This document shows positions 55,264 to 64,000 of a stretch of DNA of 64,000 nt, one piece after another. The stretch spans positions 682,001 through 746,000 of the forward strand of contig NZ_OX458329.1 in the NCBI RefSeq assembly GCF_949769255.1, in the 5' to 3' direction. Position numbers and translations under genes: made by a program. The notes below the pieces were generated by a model that ran no database searches, was not told the DNA's origin, and saw nothing but the letters and a program-made list of their open reading frames with translations. Origin of the DNA: Mobiluncus massiliensis. Its GTDB lineage: Bacteria; Actinomycetota; Actinomycetes; Actinomycetales; Actinomycetaceae. Numbering within the stretch: position 1 is the stretch's first letter; each line of letters starts with the position of its first letter.

Positions 55264-57057
55264 TTACATACGGAAGCCTTCAGAGAGCCGTTCCAGAACG
55301 GATTGACGCACTTTGCGGCGTTGAATCTTGCCAAGTTCGTTATGTGCCAACTCCTCCGGGAAAGAGACCGAACGCGGAATTGCGTAACGGGGGAGGGAAT
55401 CAGCAACCCAAGCCCGAATCTTTTCCAAATTGAGGCTTGCTCCCGGATTGAGCACCACCGCCGCGTGTACCTGTTCACCCCGGGCCGGGTCAGTTTGATC
55501 GGGAATGCCGACCACGGCGACTTCTGCAACCTGGGGCATCGTGGCTATGGCCGACTCCACCACCGAAGGGTATACATTGAAACCAGAGATAATGATGAGC
55601 TCTTTGCGCCGGTCACTCATCCGCAAGAAACCCTCGTGTTCTTCGACCAAATCGCCGGTGCGCAACCAATGATCGGGAGTGAACAGCAAATCGGTTTCGA
55701 CCTGATCGCGCCAATAACCAGGGGAACACCCCGGTCCCTTCACCACGAGTTCCCCCACCTCGCCGGGTTCGACATCAACCAGGGTATCCGGATCGATGAC
55801 CCGCACTTGGATAGAAGGGAACACGATGCCCATGCAGCCAAGTTTGCGTTCGGGGCTCATGGGGGAGCCCAGTACCGTCGGTGAAGTCTCCGTCATGCCG
55901 TAGCCCTCGATGATGTAGCCGGAAGTGGCTTTTTCCCAGCGTTTTGCAACATCTTGCGTCAGTGGCATCGCTCCGGAAATGGCGTATCGGAAAGACGACA
56001 GGTCAATTTTCGGGTTTTCCTCGGCTGCTTTCGCCAGGCGGTCAAAAATGGGAGGCACTCCCACAATGAAAGTGCCCGGACGCCGGCGTTGAGCAGCCAG
56101 GGCGGCTCGGGTGCTGAATTTCGGGAATAATACCGCGGTGGCTCCCAAACCGATCGCCCCGTTCAGGGACAGTGTCAGGCCAAAAGCGTGGAAGAACGGT
56201 AGAACGCAGAACCAGGTTTCTTTGCCGGGACGCAGCTTGGTCACCCAGGTCACATTGGCAAACAAGTTAGACACCAAGTTCCGGTTGGTCAAAATGACCG
56301 CTTTCGGCTTGCCGGTAGTGCCTCCCGTGTGGAGCATCACGGCCGGAACATCCGGGTCGACTCGCACGATGCGGTTATGCGGTTTCTGCTTTTCCAGCAG
56401 CGTATCGTAATCGGGCAAATCTTTGGCCTGCGGGTCGCAAAGCTGTTGGTACAACTCCTTGGCTTTCTTAATCGGCAGGTGCAAGGCGAAGTGCAGCCGC
56501 CGGGGCAAAGCCGCAGAAACATCGAGGGAAATAACTTCGGTGTCCATGTCGCGCACCAGCTCTGTGACGCTTAAGGCGCTCTTTTGCCACACAAAGACCA
56601 GTTTCGATTCCGCATTTTCGATTTGCCACTTCAGCTCCACCGGGGCCGCCAGGGGGTTGTGCAACACGCACACCACCCCAAGCTGTAGGCAGGAATAGAG
56701 CAGATAGACGAACTGCGGGCAGTTTGGAGCCACAATGGAAACCCGGTCGCCACGCTTGACACCGTGCTCAAGCAGAAGCGCTGAAGTACGCTGCACATTT
56801 TCGCCCAGCTGCCGGTAAGTCGTGGTGGCACCGAAAAAATCCAAGGCTACGCGGCGCGGATATTTATTGGATTGAGTGCGCAAAACGTCAATCATCAGCT
56901 GATCGGTGACGGGAATTTGGGCGGGAACATCGGGATTGTAAAGCTGACGCATTCGTTTGGTCAGCTCTGAATCTTGCTCGGGCGGAGTATGTACGTACCT
57001 GGGCAGGTGAATCCCCGCGGCGGGAGCGAGTTCCAACAAATCCACTGTTTCAGTCAT
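55264..57057 (-). CDS. fadD: Long-chain acyl-CoA ligase
   Basis: 597 residues of the AMP-forming (ANL) family. P-loop-like MLHTGGTTGKPKAVILTNRN near residue 245, YGMTETSPTVLG near 385, W(L)RTGDLVEEHEGFLRMSDRRKELI near 465-490 and the C-terminal Lys in HNELGKIQRRKV. It activates fatty acids to acyl-CoA. Distinguishing long-chain from other chain lengths is not possible here. Monocistronic; 233 bp upstream hold no gene, only a small AAATCCT/AGGATTT inverted repeat near 57.1 kb. Confidence 0.88.
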   Translation of the reverse strand: MTETVDLLELAPAAGIHLPRYVHTPPEQDSELTKRMRQLYNPDVPAQIPVTDQLMIDVLRTQSNKYPRRVALDFFGATTTYRQLGENVQRTSALLLEHGVKRGDRVSIVAPNCPQFVYLLYSCLQLGVVCVLHNPLAAPVELKWQIENAESKLVFVWQKSALSVTELVRDMDTEVISLDVSAALPRRLHFALHLPIKKAKELYQQLCDPQAKDLPDYDTLLEKQKPHNRIVRVDPDVPAVMLHTGGTTGKPKAVILTNRNLVSNLFANVTWVTKLRPGKETWFCVLPFFHAFGLTLSLNGAIGLGATAVLFPKFSTRAALAAQRRRPGTFIVGVPPIFDRLAKAAEENPKIDLSSFRYAISGAMPLTQDVAKRWEKATSGYIIEGYGMTETSPTVLGSPMSPERKLGCMGIVFPSIQVRVIDPDTLVDVEPGEVGELVVKGPGCSPGYWRDQVETDLLFTPDHWLRTGDLVEEHEGFLRMSDRRKELIIISGFNVYPSVVESAIATMPQVAEVAVVGIPDQTDPARGEQVHAAVVLNPGASLNLEKIRAWVADSLPRYAIPRSVSFPEELAHNELGKIQRRKVRQSVLERLSEGFRM

Positions 57058-57290
57058 ATCTCAACCCTAACGCAAACCAGCCGGTCAAATCCTTTTCATC
57101 AGGATTTTGTCCGGTAAAACCCGGCGCTCCCGGCTACAGGAATCCCAGCGAAAGACTGGACAAAATCGGCGAAAACCCGACAAACGTCCGGTGCAACGAA
57201 ACTTCTGCCAGCCAAACGGCTCTTGCCCCGGCGCCCAGTTGCCTCACAGAGATGCCCGACCATCCGGCCTTTTCGGTTCGGTCAGGGGAG

Positions 57291-58532
57291 TTAGTTAACC
57301 GCGGTCTCTTCGTCCCGAACGAAGCCCTCTATCGGAATGCAACGCAGGGACAGCGTGGATTCAAATTTAGAGATTTCATCGAGCGCTGCCTTGGGCATCT
57401 CGGAGGAAATATCGCCGATAACGTAACCGACTTCACCGTTGGTACCCAGGACCTGACCTTCGATGTTCACTCCGGCATCAGAGAACAACTGGTTGATTTT
57501 CGCCATCACGCCGGGGATATTCTTGTGAATCAAAGTGATGCGGTACTTGGTATTGCCAGTCGGTTCCAGGCTCAAGTTCGGCATGTTTACACTCATCACG
57601 GTTTCGCCGGACTGCAGGTAAGTGCAGAGTTTCCCGGCCACGAACCAGCCGATGTCCTCCTGGGCCTCCAGCGTAGACCCGCCGATGTGCGGGGTGAGGA
57701 TGGTGTTTTCTTTGCCCATAATCGGGGAGTGGAATTCCTCGCCATTCTTGCGCGGTTCATCGGGGAATACGTCAATGGCGCAACCCCCGATCTGGCCCGA
57801 ATCCAAAGCCTCGGCCAAGTCGTCGAGGTTGACGACAAAACCGCGGGACAAATTCAACAGTTTCGCTCCGGGCTTCATCTGAGCCATTTGTACCCTGGTG
57901 AACATGTTTTCGTTAGAGGCGCGCCCGTCCACGTGCAGAGACACAAAATCGGCGCCCTGCAGAGCTTCCTCCAGGGAGTTGCACTGTTTCGCGTTGCCAA
58001 TGGGTAGCTTCTTTGCCAAGTCGTAGAACTGGACTTTCATGCCCATGGCCTCAGCCAGGATGGACAGTTGGGTACCGGTCGAAGAATAGCCGATAATCCC
58101 CAGGGTCTTGCCGCGCACCTCGTGAGAGCCTTTGGCAGTCTTTTGCCAGTCGGCGTTTTGCAGGTGGGAGTTGCGTACCGGCAGCTGGCGGGCTAGCGCG
58201 ATAATCTCGGCGATGGCCAGTTCTGCCACGGAACGCGTGTTGGAATAAGGGGCGTTGAACACTGCCACCCCGTGTTTTGCCGCTTCTGACAGGTCGATTT
58301 GGTTCGTGCCAATCGTGAAAGTCCCAGCGCAGACCAGGTCCGGGCATTCATCAAAAACTCGCTTGCTCAGGTTCGTCTTGGAACGAATCCCGACCATCTG
58401 ATAGCCCTGCAGAGCCTTAATCAGGTCATTTTCGTCCAAAGCGCCGTCTACCCGGTCGACTTGGACATTTGCGTCGCTAAATACTTTGTCGGCGACTTCG
58501 TGAGGGTTTTCAAGCAGCAGTATCTTTGTCAT
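57291..58532 (-). CDS. serA: D-3-phosphoglycerate dehydrogenase with altered NAD motif
   Basis: 413 residues: substrate domain, NAD domain and C-terminal ACT domain (KYRITLIHKNIPGVMAKINQLF), the E. coli-type plan. First step of serine synthesis. Catalytic Arg in LSRGFVV and His in LTPHIGGST are present, and DVFPDEP carries the Glu. The Rossmann glycine motif, normally GIIGYGHIG, reads GIIGYSSTG (residues 145-153), so the second glycine of GxGxxG is Ser150. The substrate loop SLHVDGRASNENM also departs from SLHVPxTxxTxxM. Activity may be changed. Confidence 0.9.
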   Translation of the reverse strand: MTKILLLENPHEVADKVFSDANVQVDRVDGALDENDLIKALQGYQMVGIRSKTNLSKRVFDECPDLVCAGTFTIGTNQIDLSEAAKHGVAVFNAPYSNTRSVAELAIAEIIALARQLPVRNSHLQNADWQKTAKGSHEVRGKTLGIIGYSSTGTQLSILAEAMGMKVQFYDLAKKLPIGNAKQCNSLEEALQGADFVSLHVDGRASNENMFTRVQMAQMKPGAKLLNLSRGFVVNLDDLAEALDSGQIGGCAIDVFPDEPRKNGEEFHSPIMGKENTILTPHIGGSTLEAQEDIGWFVAGKLCTYLQSGETVMSVNMPNLSLEPTGNTKYRITLIHKNIPGVMAKINQLFSDAGVNIEGQVLGTNGEVGYVIGDISSEMPKAALDEISKFESTLSLRCIPIEGFVRDEETAVN

Positions 58533-58600
58533 AGCACCACTTTAGACCAAAAGAGCGCGGGGCTGAAATCCCATGTCAGGGGTGCTCTCGCGGGTTGGCG

Positions 58601-61009
58601 TCAATCCTTGGGGGAGGGGAAGTCCATTCCCGCGGGTAAATCGCTGGCCAAGACATGCATCCGTTTCGTGCAGCGCGTCATCGCCACGTAGAGGTCTCCG
58701 GCTGACTGGCTGGCGATAACGGCGGGTTCCACCAAGATAACCGAGTCAAACTCGAGCCCCTTTGCGGCTCGCGAATCCAGGCAACACACTTGGTCAGCTA
58801 CGACATCAGCCGTTTCTAAGCCCAAGGCCGAAGCGAGGTACGAACGCGCCGCGGTAGGGACGATAATCGCTAGCTTGCCAACTCCCTGCCCGACTTCCGC
58901 TTCCAAACGTGCCGTTTCTGCCTGGAGGGTTTCTCTGAGAACGGGCACAAGGTTCCCCGCCCCGTGGGTCGGTTCGCACAGGTTGGCCCGTGGTTCGCCC
59001 TTCAGCCGGGTAAACGCCAGGGCTCCCTCCACATCCCGGGCCGACTGCAGCGGGACTACCGCGCTCTCGGGACTGGCCGCCAGCACCTTTTGCGCCAAAT
59101 CCATCACCGCACGAGGGGTGCGGTAGTTAATGGTGAGCTGCTCCATCACCGGAGCGGCGCGCATGGCTGGACCCAGGAGGTTGGACCACGATGGTGCGTT
59201 CGACCAGTTTTGCGATGCTTGGTTGACGTCCCCAACCACGGTGAACGACCGGGAAGGGCACCGGCGTAGCAGCAGATGCCAGTCCATCGGCGAAAGCTCT
59301 TGTGCCTCGTCCACAACGACATGCCCGTAAGCCCAAGAACGGTCCGCCCGGGCGCGCTGAGCTAGGGGAGAGAGGCTCACCTCACCACGGGTTGACCGTG
59401 CCAGCATCCGCGCGTTGATGAGCCCTCCGCCCAAATCCATCGCTTCAATAGCCTCCGCGGCCCGCTCGATTTCGCGCTGTTCGCGGGTGCGGCGCTGTGC
59501 CGCCGAATCCGTCATTCCCGGTAGCGGCCCCAGCAGTTCCGCCAATTCATCCAAAATCGGCACATCCGCGTCCGTGAAAGGGCTGGTCTTGGGGCGTTGC
59601 AACGCGGCGATTTCCTCCGCGGTGAAAATCCCCGAGGCGATACGCTGCAAATAATTCGGATAGGCATAGAGGCGCGCCAGCAAATCGGGGGCGGCCGCGG
59701 GTAGGTAGCAGCGGTTGACCGCCCGGCGCACCTCCGCCGAGCCGCGGATTTCCTCGGTCATCCACTCCATGTCCTCTTTGGTGGGGGTCTGCCCGGCATA
59801 GAGCTTGGTCAACTCGCGGACCAGGAATTTAGCGTAGGCAGCCCAGTGCTGATTGTGGGTGGAGCCACCGTGCGAATCGGCTTCCATCGCCTCACGCACC
59901 AAGGCGGCGCTCAGATTTAGCTGGACGTGGTCCAACTGCAGGATTTGGTCCTCGCGGGGAGGACGCTTCAAATCGGCCACGGCCGCGGCGGCGACTTTAA
60001 TCCACCGGGTATCGCCCTTTAGAGCGCGCAGTTCTGGACGTTCCGCCACGGTGTGTACGCCGGGGAAACATTCCCCGATAGTCAGGCTGACCACTCCGGT
60101 CTCGCCCAGGGCAGGAAGCACCCGCTCAATGTAGCGCAAAAACGTGTGGTTGGGACCAATGACCAACACCCCTTGGGAATCCAGCTGATCCCGGTGAGCA
60201 TAGAGCAGATAAGCAGCCCGATGTAGCGCCACCGCCGTCTTGCCGGTGCCGGGTCCGCCCTGCACCACCAAAAAAGCGTTCAGGTCAGAACGAATCACCC
60301 GGTCTTGTTCGGCCTGAATCGTCGAGACAATGTCGGACATCTGGCCGCTGCGCGCTCGTGACAGCGCTGCCATCAAAGCACCCTCACCCTGCAGCGACGC
60401 CGTCTGGGCGGCATCGGTTTCGGCACCGGAAGCTAACAGCTCATCCTCCACGCCCACCACTTCGCGCAAACTGGTAGCTACGTGCCGCCGCTTCCACACC
60501 CCCATCGGGGCTACTGCCGTGGCTTGATAGAAGGGTTGGGCGACTTTCGCTCGCCAATCCACCAACAGCTGGCGAGACACGCCTTCACCGGGTTTTTCCT
60601 CAAGTTTTTCCAACGCGGCCGGTGTTTCCAAAGTGGCGTCGGGAGGGTTCTCGGTGGGGGAAATCGCCGGGGTGATGCCGAGAGCCGGGGCTTCGGCATC
60701 GGTCGCATCAAAGTCACGCAAACCCACGCGACCAATGTGGAAACTGGTTCCGTCCTCCAGGTCTAAAACGCCGAAAACCAGGCGATTTTCCACGCTCTCC
60801 AAGCGAGTGGCTTCGTCTCCATAATGAGCCGCCAAGGCATCGCGGTCAGCCCTGGCTGAGGGGTTAGAACTCATTTCCGCGGCGACTTCGTCTTGCCGCC
60901 GGCGGTAATAGACCCGCATTTCATCGAGGGTTTTATAGGCGCGGTCAACAAAAGTCTGCTCCTTAGCAATCTCGGACTGCCAAGACGACGGCACCGTTGC
61001 GTCAGCCAA
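58601..61009 (-). CDS. helD: HelD-type RNA polymerase recycling motor (UvrD-like ATPase)
   Basis: 802 residues. N-terminal coiled coil (SEIAKEQTFVDRAYKTLDEMRVYYRRRQ), FGVLDLEDGTSFHIGRVGL, YVDWRAKVAQPFYQATA-like region, Walker A VVQGGPGTGKTAVALHRAAYLLYAH, Walker B VVVDEAQELSPMDW and a late helicase motif VAMTRCTKRMHVL. HelD binds RNA polymerase, inserts arms into its channels and releases it from DNA; related HelR confers rifampicin tolerance in some actinobacteria. TTG 61009 follows GAGGAG. Divergent from the PAC2 gene. Confidence 0.88.
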   Translation of the reverse strand: MADATVPSSWQSEIAKEQTFVDRAYKTLDEMRVYYRRRQDEVAAEMSSNPSARADRDALAAHYGDEATRLESVENRLVFGVLDLEDGTSFHIGRVGLRDFDATDAEAPALGITPAISPTENPPDATLETPAALEKLEEKPGEGVSRQLLVDWRAKVAQPFYQATAVAPMGVWKRRHVATSLREVVGVEDELLASGAETDAAQTASLQGEGALMAALSRARSGQMSDIVSTIQAEQDRVIRSDLNAFLVVQGGPGTGKTAVALHRAAYLLYAHRDQLDSQGVLVIGPNHTFLRYIERVLPALGETGVVSLTIGECFPGVHTVAERPELRALKGDTRWIKVAAAAVADLKRPPREDQILQLDHVQLNLSAALVREAMEADSHGGSTHNQHWAAYAKFLVRELTKLYAGQTPTKEDMEWMTEEIRGSAEVRRAVNRCYLPAAAPDLLARLYAYPNYLQRIASGIFTAEEIAALQRPKTSPFTDADVPILDELAELLGPLPGMTDSAAQRRTREQREIERAAEAIEAMDLGGGLINARMLARSTRGEVSLSPLAQRARADRSWAYGHVVVDEAQELSPMDWHLLLRRCPSRSFTVVGDVNQASQNWSNAPSWSNLLGPAMRAAPVMEQLTINYRTPRAVMDLAQKVLAASPESAVVPLQSARDVEGALAFTRLKGEPRANLCEPTHGAGNLVPVLRETLQAETARLEAEVGQGVGKLAIIVPTAARSYLASALGLETADVVADQVCCLDSRAAKGLEFDSVILVEPAVIASQSAGDLYVAMTRCTKRMHVLASDLPAGMDFPSPKD

Positions 61010-61124
61010 TTTATCTCTCCTCAAGGCATCAAAAGGGTAATCAATTATGCCCTAAAAGGTTTACGGGGAGCGAATTGGGGCTAAGTCTTGATAACATTTA
61101 GGGGTTGAACTTTTCGAGGGAAAA

Positions 61125-62174
61125 ATGGACGCAGACAAATTTGATACTTTATTAGCGCCCGGCGCGGATCTGAGCGGCCACGCCGACGTTATGCTGCACC
61201 ACCTCAACGGGGCGATGGATGCTGGGCATTCCGGGCGAGGCATGTTGGAGCACTTGGTGGAAGCCCTGCCGCATCAGACTATTGCGACATTTAACTCCGA
61301 TAAATTGGTGGATTTTCGTTCCCATCGGCCCTGGCTGAGTTTTTCAGACTGGAAGTTTACTGAAGTGGAGATGCCGGAAATCCGCTTGGATTTGCTCAGC
61401 GATGACAACGACCGGAATTTCTTGGTGCTGCACGGACCAGAACCGGATGCCCAATGGAATCTGTTTTTGGACACTATCCAAGAAATTGTCCGACGCTTGG
61501 GAGTACGCCAGACGGTAGGCGTGACCGGAATGCCAGCGGGTGTGCCTCACACGCGGCCCACCCCGGTGCATATGCACGGGGCACGTTCGGAGAGTTTGCC
61601 CAAACAGCCCAAGATGGTCGGTGAAATGCTGCTGCCGGCAGGGATGGATCAGCTCATCGAATTCACTCTGGGACAAGCCGGTCTGGACGCGGTAGGAATC
61701 ATTGCGGCGGTGCCGTATTACCTGGCAGAAGGGGACTACCCGCCGGCGGCTGCGGCGCTGATGTCCGCGGTGGCCGCCAAGACCGGATTGGCACTGCCGG
61801 TGGGAGATATCGAAGCCGCTTCCACCCTCACTTTGGGCCAAATCAACCAGATGGTGGAACAGTCTGAGGAAGCTGAACACATCGTTGAGATTCTGGAACA
61901 GCACTTTGACGAAGCCGAACCGATGGCGATTATTGAGACTCCCGAAGAACCGCTACCCACCGCCGAGGAACTGGGAGCTCGCCTCGAAGAATTTTTGAAG
62001 CGCACGGATCGGTTGAATCGCGGGGCGAAACTCTCAAATCTTGACGAAGAATTACCTCCAGTCGGTGATGCTTCCGGAATTTCGTCCCTGCGCGACACGC
62101 CTTACGAAAAACGCAACATCGAACAGTTCCGTCCTCGCCGGGGTCGGCATCGCCGCGATACCCCGGAGGATTAA
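61125..62174 (+). CDS. PAC2-family protein
   Basis: 349 residues. PAC2 core: ADVMLHHLNGAMDAGHSGRGMLEHLVEALPHQTIATFNSDKLVDFRSHRP, FLVLHGPEPDAQWNLFLDTI, TVGVTGMPAGVPHTRPTPVHMHG and IIAAVPYYLAEGDYPPAAAALM. The family is related to proteasome assembly chaperones; the actinobacterial members have no proven role. The C-terminal 80 residues are acidic and then basic (RPRRGRHRRD). ATG 61125 follows GAGGG. Confidence 0.9.
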   Translation: MDADKFDTLLAPGADLSGHADVMLHHLNGAMDAGHSGRGMLEHLVEALPHQTIATFNSDKLVDFRSHRPWLSFSDWKFTEVEMPEIRLDLLSDDNDRNFLVLHGPEPDAQWNLFLDTIQEIVRRLGVRQTVGVTGMPAGVPHTRPTPVHMHGARSESLPKQPKMVGEMLLPAGMDQLIEFTLGQAGLDAVGIIAAVPYYLAEGDYPPAAAALMSAVAAKTGLALPVGDIEAASTLTLGQINQMVEQSEEAEHIVEILEQHFDEAEPMAIIETPEEPLPTAEELGARLEEFLKRTDRLNRGAKLSNLDEELPPVGDASGISSLRDTPYEKRNIEQFRPRRGRHRRDTPED

Positions 62175-62206
62175 GCCTGCCGGGAAACCCTTAGGATGCC
62201 GGACAA

Positions 62207-63517
62207 TTAGCGAGTCCAGCCGCCCAGCGGCTGATCGCCGGAGGGGGCTTCGTAAACCGGGAACATAATGTTGGGATTGATAAATCCGAGCCACGCCACA
62301 GCCAGCCCGGCCACCAAAGCAACGCAGAGCCAACCGATACCCGGTCCAATCAGGTTCGAGCGATTCCCCGGATCCGTGCCGATTCCCACCAGGTTTACCC
62401 GCGAGGGGTTCATCGGGTAATACCACGCCTGGGGACCCTGGGCGGCGACCTCATCGAGACTGTTCTCTTCATTACCGAGCTCTGCCCGGTTAGCTTCCTC
62501 AATCCGGGCTCGTGCCGTGGCGCGTTCAAAGGCTTCGCGCTGCGCCAACAGTTCGGCCTCGCGCTTCAGACGGGCTTTTTCCGCCGCCGCGCGCACTTTC
62601 GGAGGGCGCGGGTCGAAGCGAGGATCGTTTGCTGGCAGGGCGGTGATTTTCACGGTCGTGGGCCCTTGGGGGGTGTGTAGCTCGGAAACTGCGGTGTGGG
62701 GTTTAGCCTGGTCCTGCGGGACTCCCGGGGTGACGCGCCACACTCCTTTCGATTCTTCCTCCAGTTGGTTTCGCACCAGTTTTTGCAGCAGCAGGATGGT
62801 GCGGCGCTGGAAGCCGGGAATCCGCACTTTTCCGTACTGTGCTGGCATTCCCAGGGGCGCCCACATGAGGGACACTTCGAAACCACCGGGGTGACCGGCA
62901 TGACTGTTGATGCGTCGGATTCCGCTGATAGACGCCGGTGCGGTGGCCGGGTCGGAGGCCACGCGTACCCACACCCTGGCAGCTTGTCCGAAACGCAGGA
63001 ACCCGTAGAGGGTGGCAAAGGCAAAGAACAGTATCGTGGGCGGGAACAGGAGCACGAAATAGGGGTCGGAATTCGTGATGAGTTCCATGTTGAACAGGCA
63101 GGTTCCCGTCATGATGAACTGTGCGACCAGGAGCAAGACCGCGTTGATGATGGTATCCGTGTTCCAAGAGCGAGAGTTCTCGAAACGTATGTCACGCGGA
63201 TCAACGGCGGAAACCCACGCCGGAATCGGAAGATGGTAGCGAGCGCAGGTCCGGGCCCGACCGATGTGGAGGTCTTCCGGGTTCAACGTCAGGTAGTAGT
63301 ACGTGTTGGCTTCGTTGGGATCCAAAAAGGGCAACAGTACGGTGACCTCGTAAGGCAGGGAGCGCATGGTGTCGTTCTCGGTGAGAGGCTCAACTTCTTT
63401 GATATACGCTTGAACGCGGTAGTACTCCACGCTGCTCTGAGGGCGCGCTCTATAAATGAGGACCACAGCAATCACCAGGGCCACAATCCACCACAGGCCG
63501 ATAATCAACGCTTGCAT
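62207..63517 (-). CDS. Membrane protein of unknown function
   Basis: 436 residues. One N-terminal helix (LIIGLWWIVALVIAVVLIY), a soluble part with YYRVQAYIKEVEPLTEND and VLLPFLDPNEANTYYYLTL, two helices near 135-185, a cytoplasmic part with a basic coiled coil (about 305-345) and a last helix near 395-415. It faintly recalls DUF3592 proteins in its first part but I cannot assign it. Tail to tail with the PAC2 gene. Confidence 0.65.
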   Translation of the reverse strand: MQALIIGLWWIVALVIAVVLIYRARPQSSVEYYRVQAYIKEVEPLTENDTMRSLPYEVTVLLPFLDPNEANTYYYLTLNPEDLHIGRARTCARYHLPIPAWVSAVDPRDIRFENSRSWNTDTIINAVLLLVAQFIMTGTCLFNMELITNSDPYFVLLFPPTILFFAFATLYGFLRFGQAARVWVRVASDPATAPASISGIRRINSHAGHPGGFEVSLMWAPLGMPAQYGKVRIPGFQRRTILLLQKLVRNQLEEESKGVWRVTPGVPQDQAKPHTAVSELHTPQGPTTVKITALPANDPRFDPRPPKVRAAAEKARLKREAELLAQREAFERATARARIEEANRAELGNEENSLDEVAAQGPQAWYYPMNPSRVNLVGIGTDPGNRSNLIGPGIGWLCVALVAGLAVAWLGFINPNIMFPVYEAPSGDQPLGGWTR

Positions 63518-63681
63518 AACACAATTAAACCAGTAAAAAGTTCTGTTTATCGAGTTTCGGAGGACTCGTGCACAGACCCATGTGGCGCGATGAGGGTAAA
63601 AACAGGTAAACTAGTTTGTGTTAACACGTTCGTTTTGGTTTTGGGGTGCTTTCCTCGGCCGCGCACTGAAAGGACATGGTC

Positions 63682-64000
63682 ATGGCATTGTCGTACTATG
63701 AAAAGCAAGTCCTGGCGCAGATGGAGGCCCAGCTCCACAACGAAGATCCCAAGATGGCCGATAGGATGCGCCAGACTTCCACAAAGGTCGGTGAATCCAC
63801 GGCGAGCCGTCCGCGGCGGGTTGCTTTCGGGGTCGTTTTGGTTTTGATTGGGGCAGTAGTGCTGATTGGAGGACTCATCGCCACGCCCTACCTGAAAGGC
63901 ATGGAATTTTTGGGTACCGCTATCGGGGTACTGGGGTTCGTGGTTGTCGTCCTGGGGGTTCTAAAGATTTTCGGGGTTGGCTCAAAATCCCCCGCATCGA
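63682..64000 (+). CDS. DUF3040 membrane protein (cut by window edge)
   Basis: MALSYYEKQVLAQMEAQLHNEDPKMADRM is the DUF3040 hallmark, followed by two helices (VAFGVVLVLIGAVVLIGGL and LGTAIGVLGFVVVVLGVLKI). Small actinobacterial membrane proteins of unknown function, often near cell-wall and division genes. ATG 63682 matches the family start; ATG 63676 is closer to AAAGGA. The frame is open at the right edge. Upstream, GTGTTAACAC at 63618-63627 is a perfect 10-bp palindrome of unknown role. Confidence 0.85.
   Translation, partial: MALSYYEKQVLAQMEAQLHNEDPKMADRMRQTSTKVGESTASRPRRVAFGVVLVLIGAVVLIGGLIATPYLKGMEFLGTAIGVLGFVVVVLGVLKIFGVGSKSPAS

Noticed and set aside
57090-57115. AAATCCT/AGGATTT hairpin as a terminator
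   Set aside because: It lies in the upstream region of fadD, follows no gene end on the right strand and has no proper T tract.

Overview
The window looks like chromosome from a moderately high-GC Gram-positive actinobacterium. The signs are linked recA-recX, lexA next to a LysM cell-division inhibitor and nrdR, GuaB3, HelD, PAC2 and DUF3040 proteins, frequent GTG/TTG starts, and a translational T-box before ileS. The gene content fits Actinomycetaceae, and Mobiluncus or a close relative is my best guess; this is inference, because no rRNA gene is present.

Layout. 1-8.4 kb: 3' end of guaB, an exonuclease, a queuosine-precursor transporter with tgt, guaB3, and a two-subunit ABC exporter of CydDC type. 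8.7-10.8 kb: a secreted neutral ceramidase. 10.9-20.1 kb: an YjbR protein, then a LacI-controlled sugar locus (GH38 alpha-mannosidase, GH5-like glycosidase, binding protein, two permeases) that looks built for host N-glycan mannose. 20.2-23.8 kb: ileS behind a T-box leader in which two mutually exclusive hairpins can be drawn. 23.8-28 kb: accessory segment with a frameshifted hicA plus hicB, a 107-bp diverged copy of the ileS 3' region, an AT-rich orphan secreted protein, a Phd/PIN toxin-antitoxin pair and a polynucleotide kinase-phosphatase-like protein. 28-31.8 kb: aldo/keto reductase and two MFS transporters. 31.8-34.6 kb: AT-rich block with a decaying four-gene operon of Firmicutes type. 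34.7-40.9 kb: rlmC, a proline iminopeptidase, zur and a zinc importer znuABC with a promoter overlapped by a Zur-like dyad. 40.9-55.2 kb: coiled-coil protein, recA-recX-pncC-miaB-miaA, YbjN protein, RsmC-like methyltransferase, hflX-dinG, and lexA divergent from a LysM gene and nrdR with two SOS boxes between them. 55.2-64 kb: acyl-CoA ligase, serA with an altered Rossmann motif, helD, PAC2, a membrane protein and a truncated DUF3040 gene.

Together the core genes cover purine synthesis, tRNA modification (Q34, i6A37/ms2), isoleucyl-tRNA supply, zinc homeostasis and the SOS response. The accessory genes suggest life on a host mucosa: ceramide hydrolysis and mannose-glycan use. The least explained items are the kinase-phosphatase with Gln in place of a metal-binding His, the orphan secreted protein, and the decaying foreign operon.
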